This document shows positions 62,452-64,000 of a DNA stretch of 64,000 nt, in pieces. Numbering within the stretch: the stretch's first letter is position 1; each line of letters starts with the position of its first letter. This DNA is from Sphingomonas oryzagri. GTDB lineage: Bacteria > Pseudomonadota > Alphaproteobacteria > Sphingomonadales > Sphingomonadaceae. The notes under the pieces were generated by a model, which worked only from the letters and a program-made list of their open reading frames with translations, was not told where the DNA came from and did no database searches. Location of the stretch: positions 310,001 through 374,000 of the forward strand of contig NZ_JARYGZ010000002.1 in NCBI RefSeq assembly GCF_029906645.1, in the 5' to 3' direction. Made by a program: the position numbers and the translations under genes.

Positions 62452-64000
<1,549 letters not shown>

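Overview
The window is high-GC, gene-dense chromosomal DNA from an alphaproteobacterium, most likely a member of the Sphingomonadaceae (Sphingomonas or a close relative). The evidence is the gene order PPSR-maf-aroE-coaE-dnaQ beside hemE (the arrangement around the Caulobacter origin), a Cbp3-like chaperone next to a DUF177 gene, a COQ9 gene, a DUF6356 protein, MmcB, DUF1491, and short palindromic repeats of the kind common in sphingomonads. Nearly all genes are housekeeping. There is no prophage, complete IS, CRISPR array, rRNA or tRNA that I can see.

Layout. 1-3.6 kb: a sensor kinase cut by the left edge, bamE, a Cbp3-like chaperone with DUF177, and a secreted unknown. 3.7-6.6 kb: feoAB behind a Fur-box-like palindrome, then ssb. 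6.7-18.2 kb: COQ9, an EamA transporter, an ene-reductase, maeB, mutS, glnD, a VOC protein and a Pr6Pr-like membrane protein. 18.2-31.8 kb: infC (apparently an AUA start) and thrS, a dicarboxylate/amino-acid symporter, small hydrolases, gloA-gloB, a long-chain acyl-CoA synthetase, ggt and pyrD. 32-38.3 kb: a complete SUF operon, regulator-sufB-X-sufC-sufD-sufS-sufT-sufA, with a low-GC orphan gene (X) and several palindromic elements inside it. 38.4-48.2 kb: a pyrimidine 5'-nucleotidase, dapD, a glutaminyl cyclase, a TlpA-like lipoprotein, argH, an LptM-like lipoprotein, lysA, galU, a siroheme synthase and a class A PBP. 48.2-53.8 kb: a YgjP-type metallopeptidase, YcgN, SCO, an ankyrin protein, mmcB, a SleB-type hydrolase, DUF1491, a thioesterase, ptsN and hpf. 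53.9-59.3 kb: dnaQ-coaE-aroE-maf-PPSR, the probable chromosome origin, then hemE-hemJ. 59.3-64 kb: a small membrane protein, a TIGR01244 phosphatase-like protein, amtB-glnK behind a sigma-54 promoter, and recQ cut by the right edge.

Links between genes. GlnD, GlnK, AmtB and PtsN are parts of the nitrogen signalling network, and the glnK promoter has a near-perfect -24/-12 motif. DapD and LysA are two steps of the lysine pathway. FeoAB and SUF supply iron and Fe-S clusters.

The main unusual points are these. (1) An 84-bp segment inside lysA matches the MGI/BGI DNBSEQ library adapter with its 10-nt barcode, so the lysA truncation is an assembly artefact. (2) The 322-bp gap before hemE has two perfect DnaA boxes and 11 GANTC sites and is very probably oriC. 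(3) Six palindromic elements cluster between 31.8 and 40.8 kb, one of them inserted in frame in sufC and another forming the C-terminal tail of the SUF regulator. (4) A low-GC orphan gene sits between sufB and sufC with translational overlaps at both ends.
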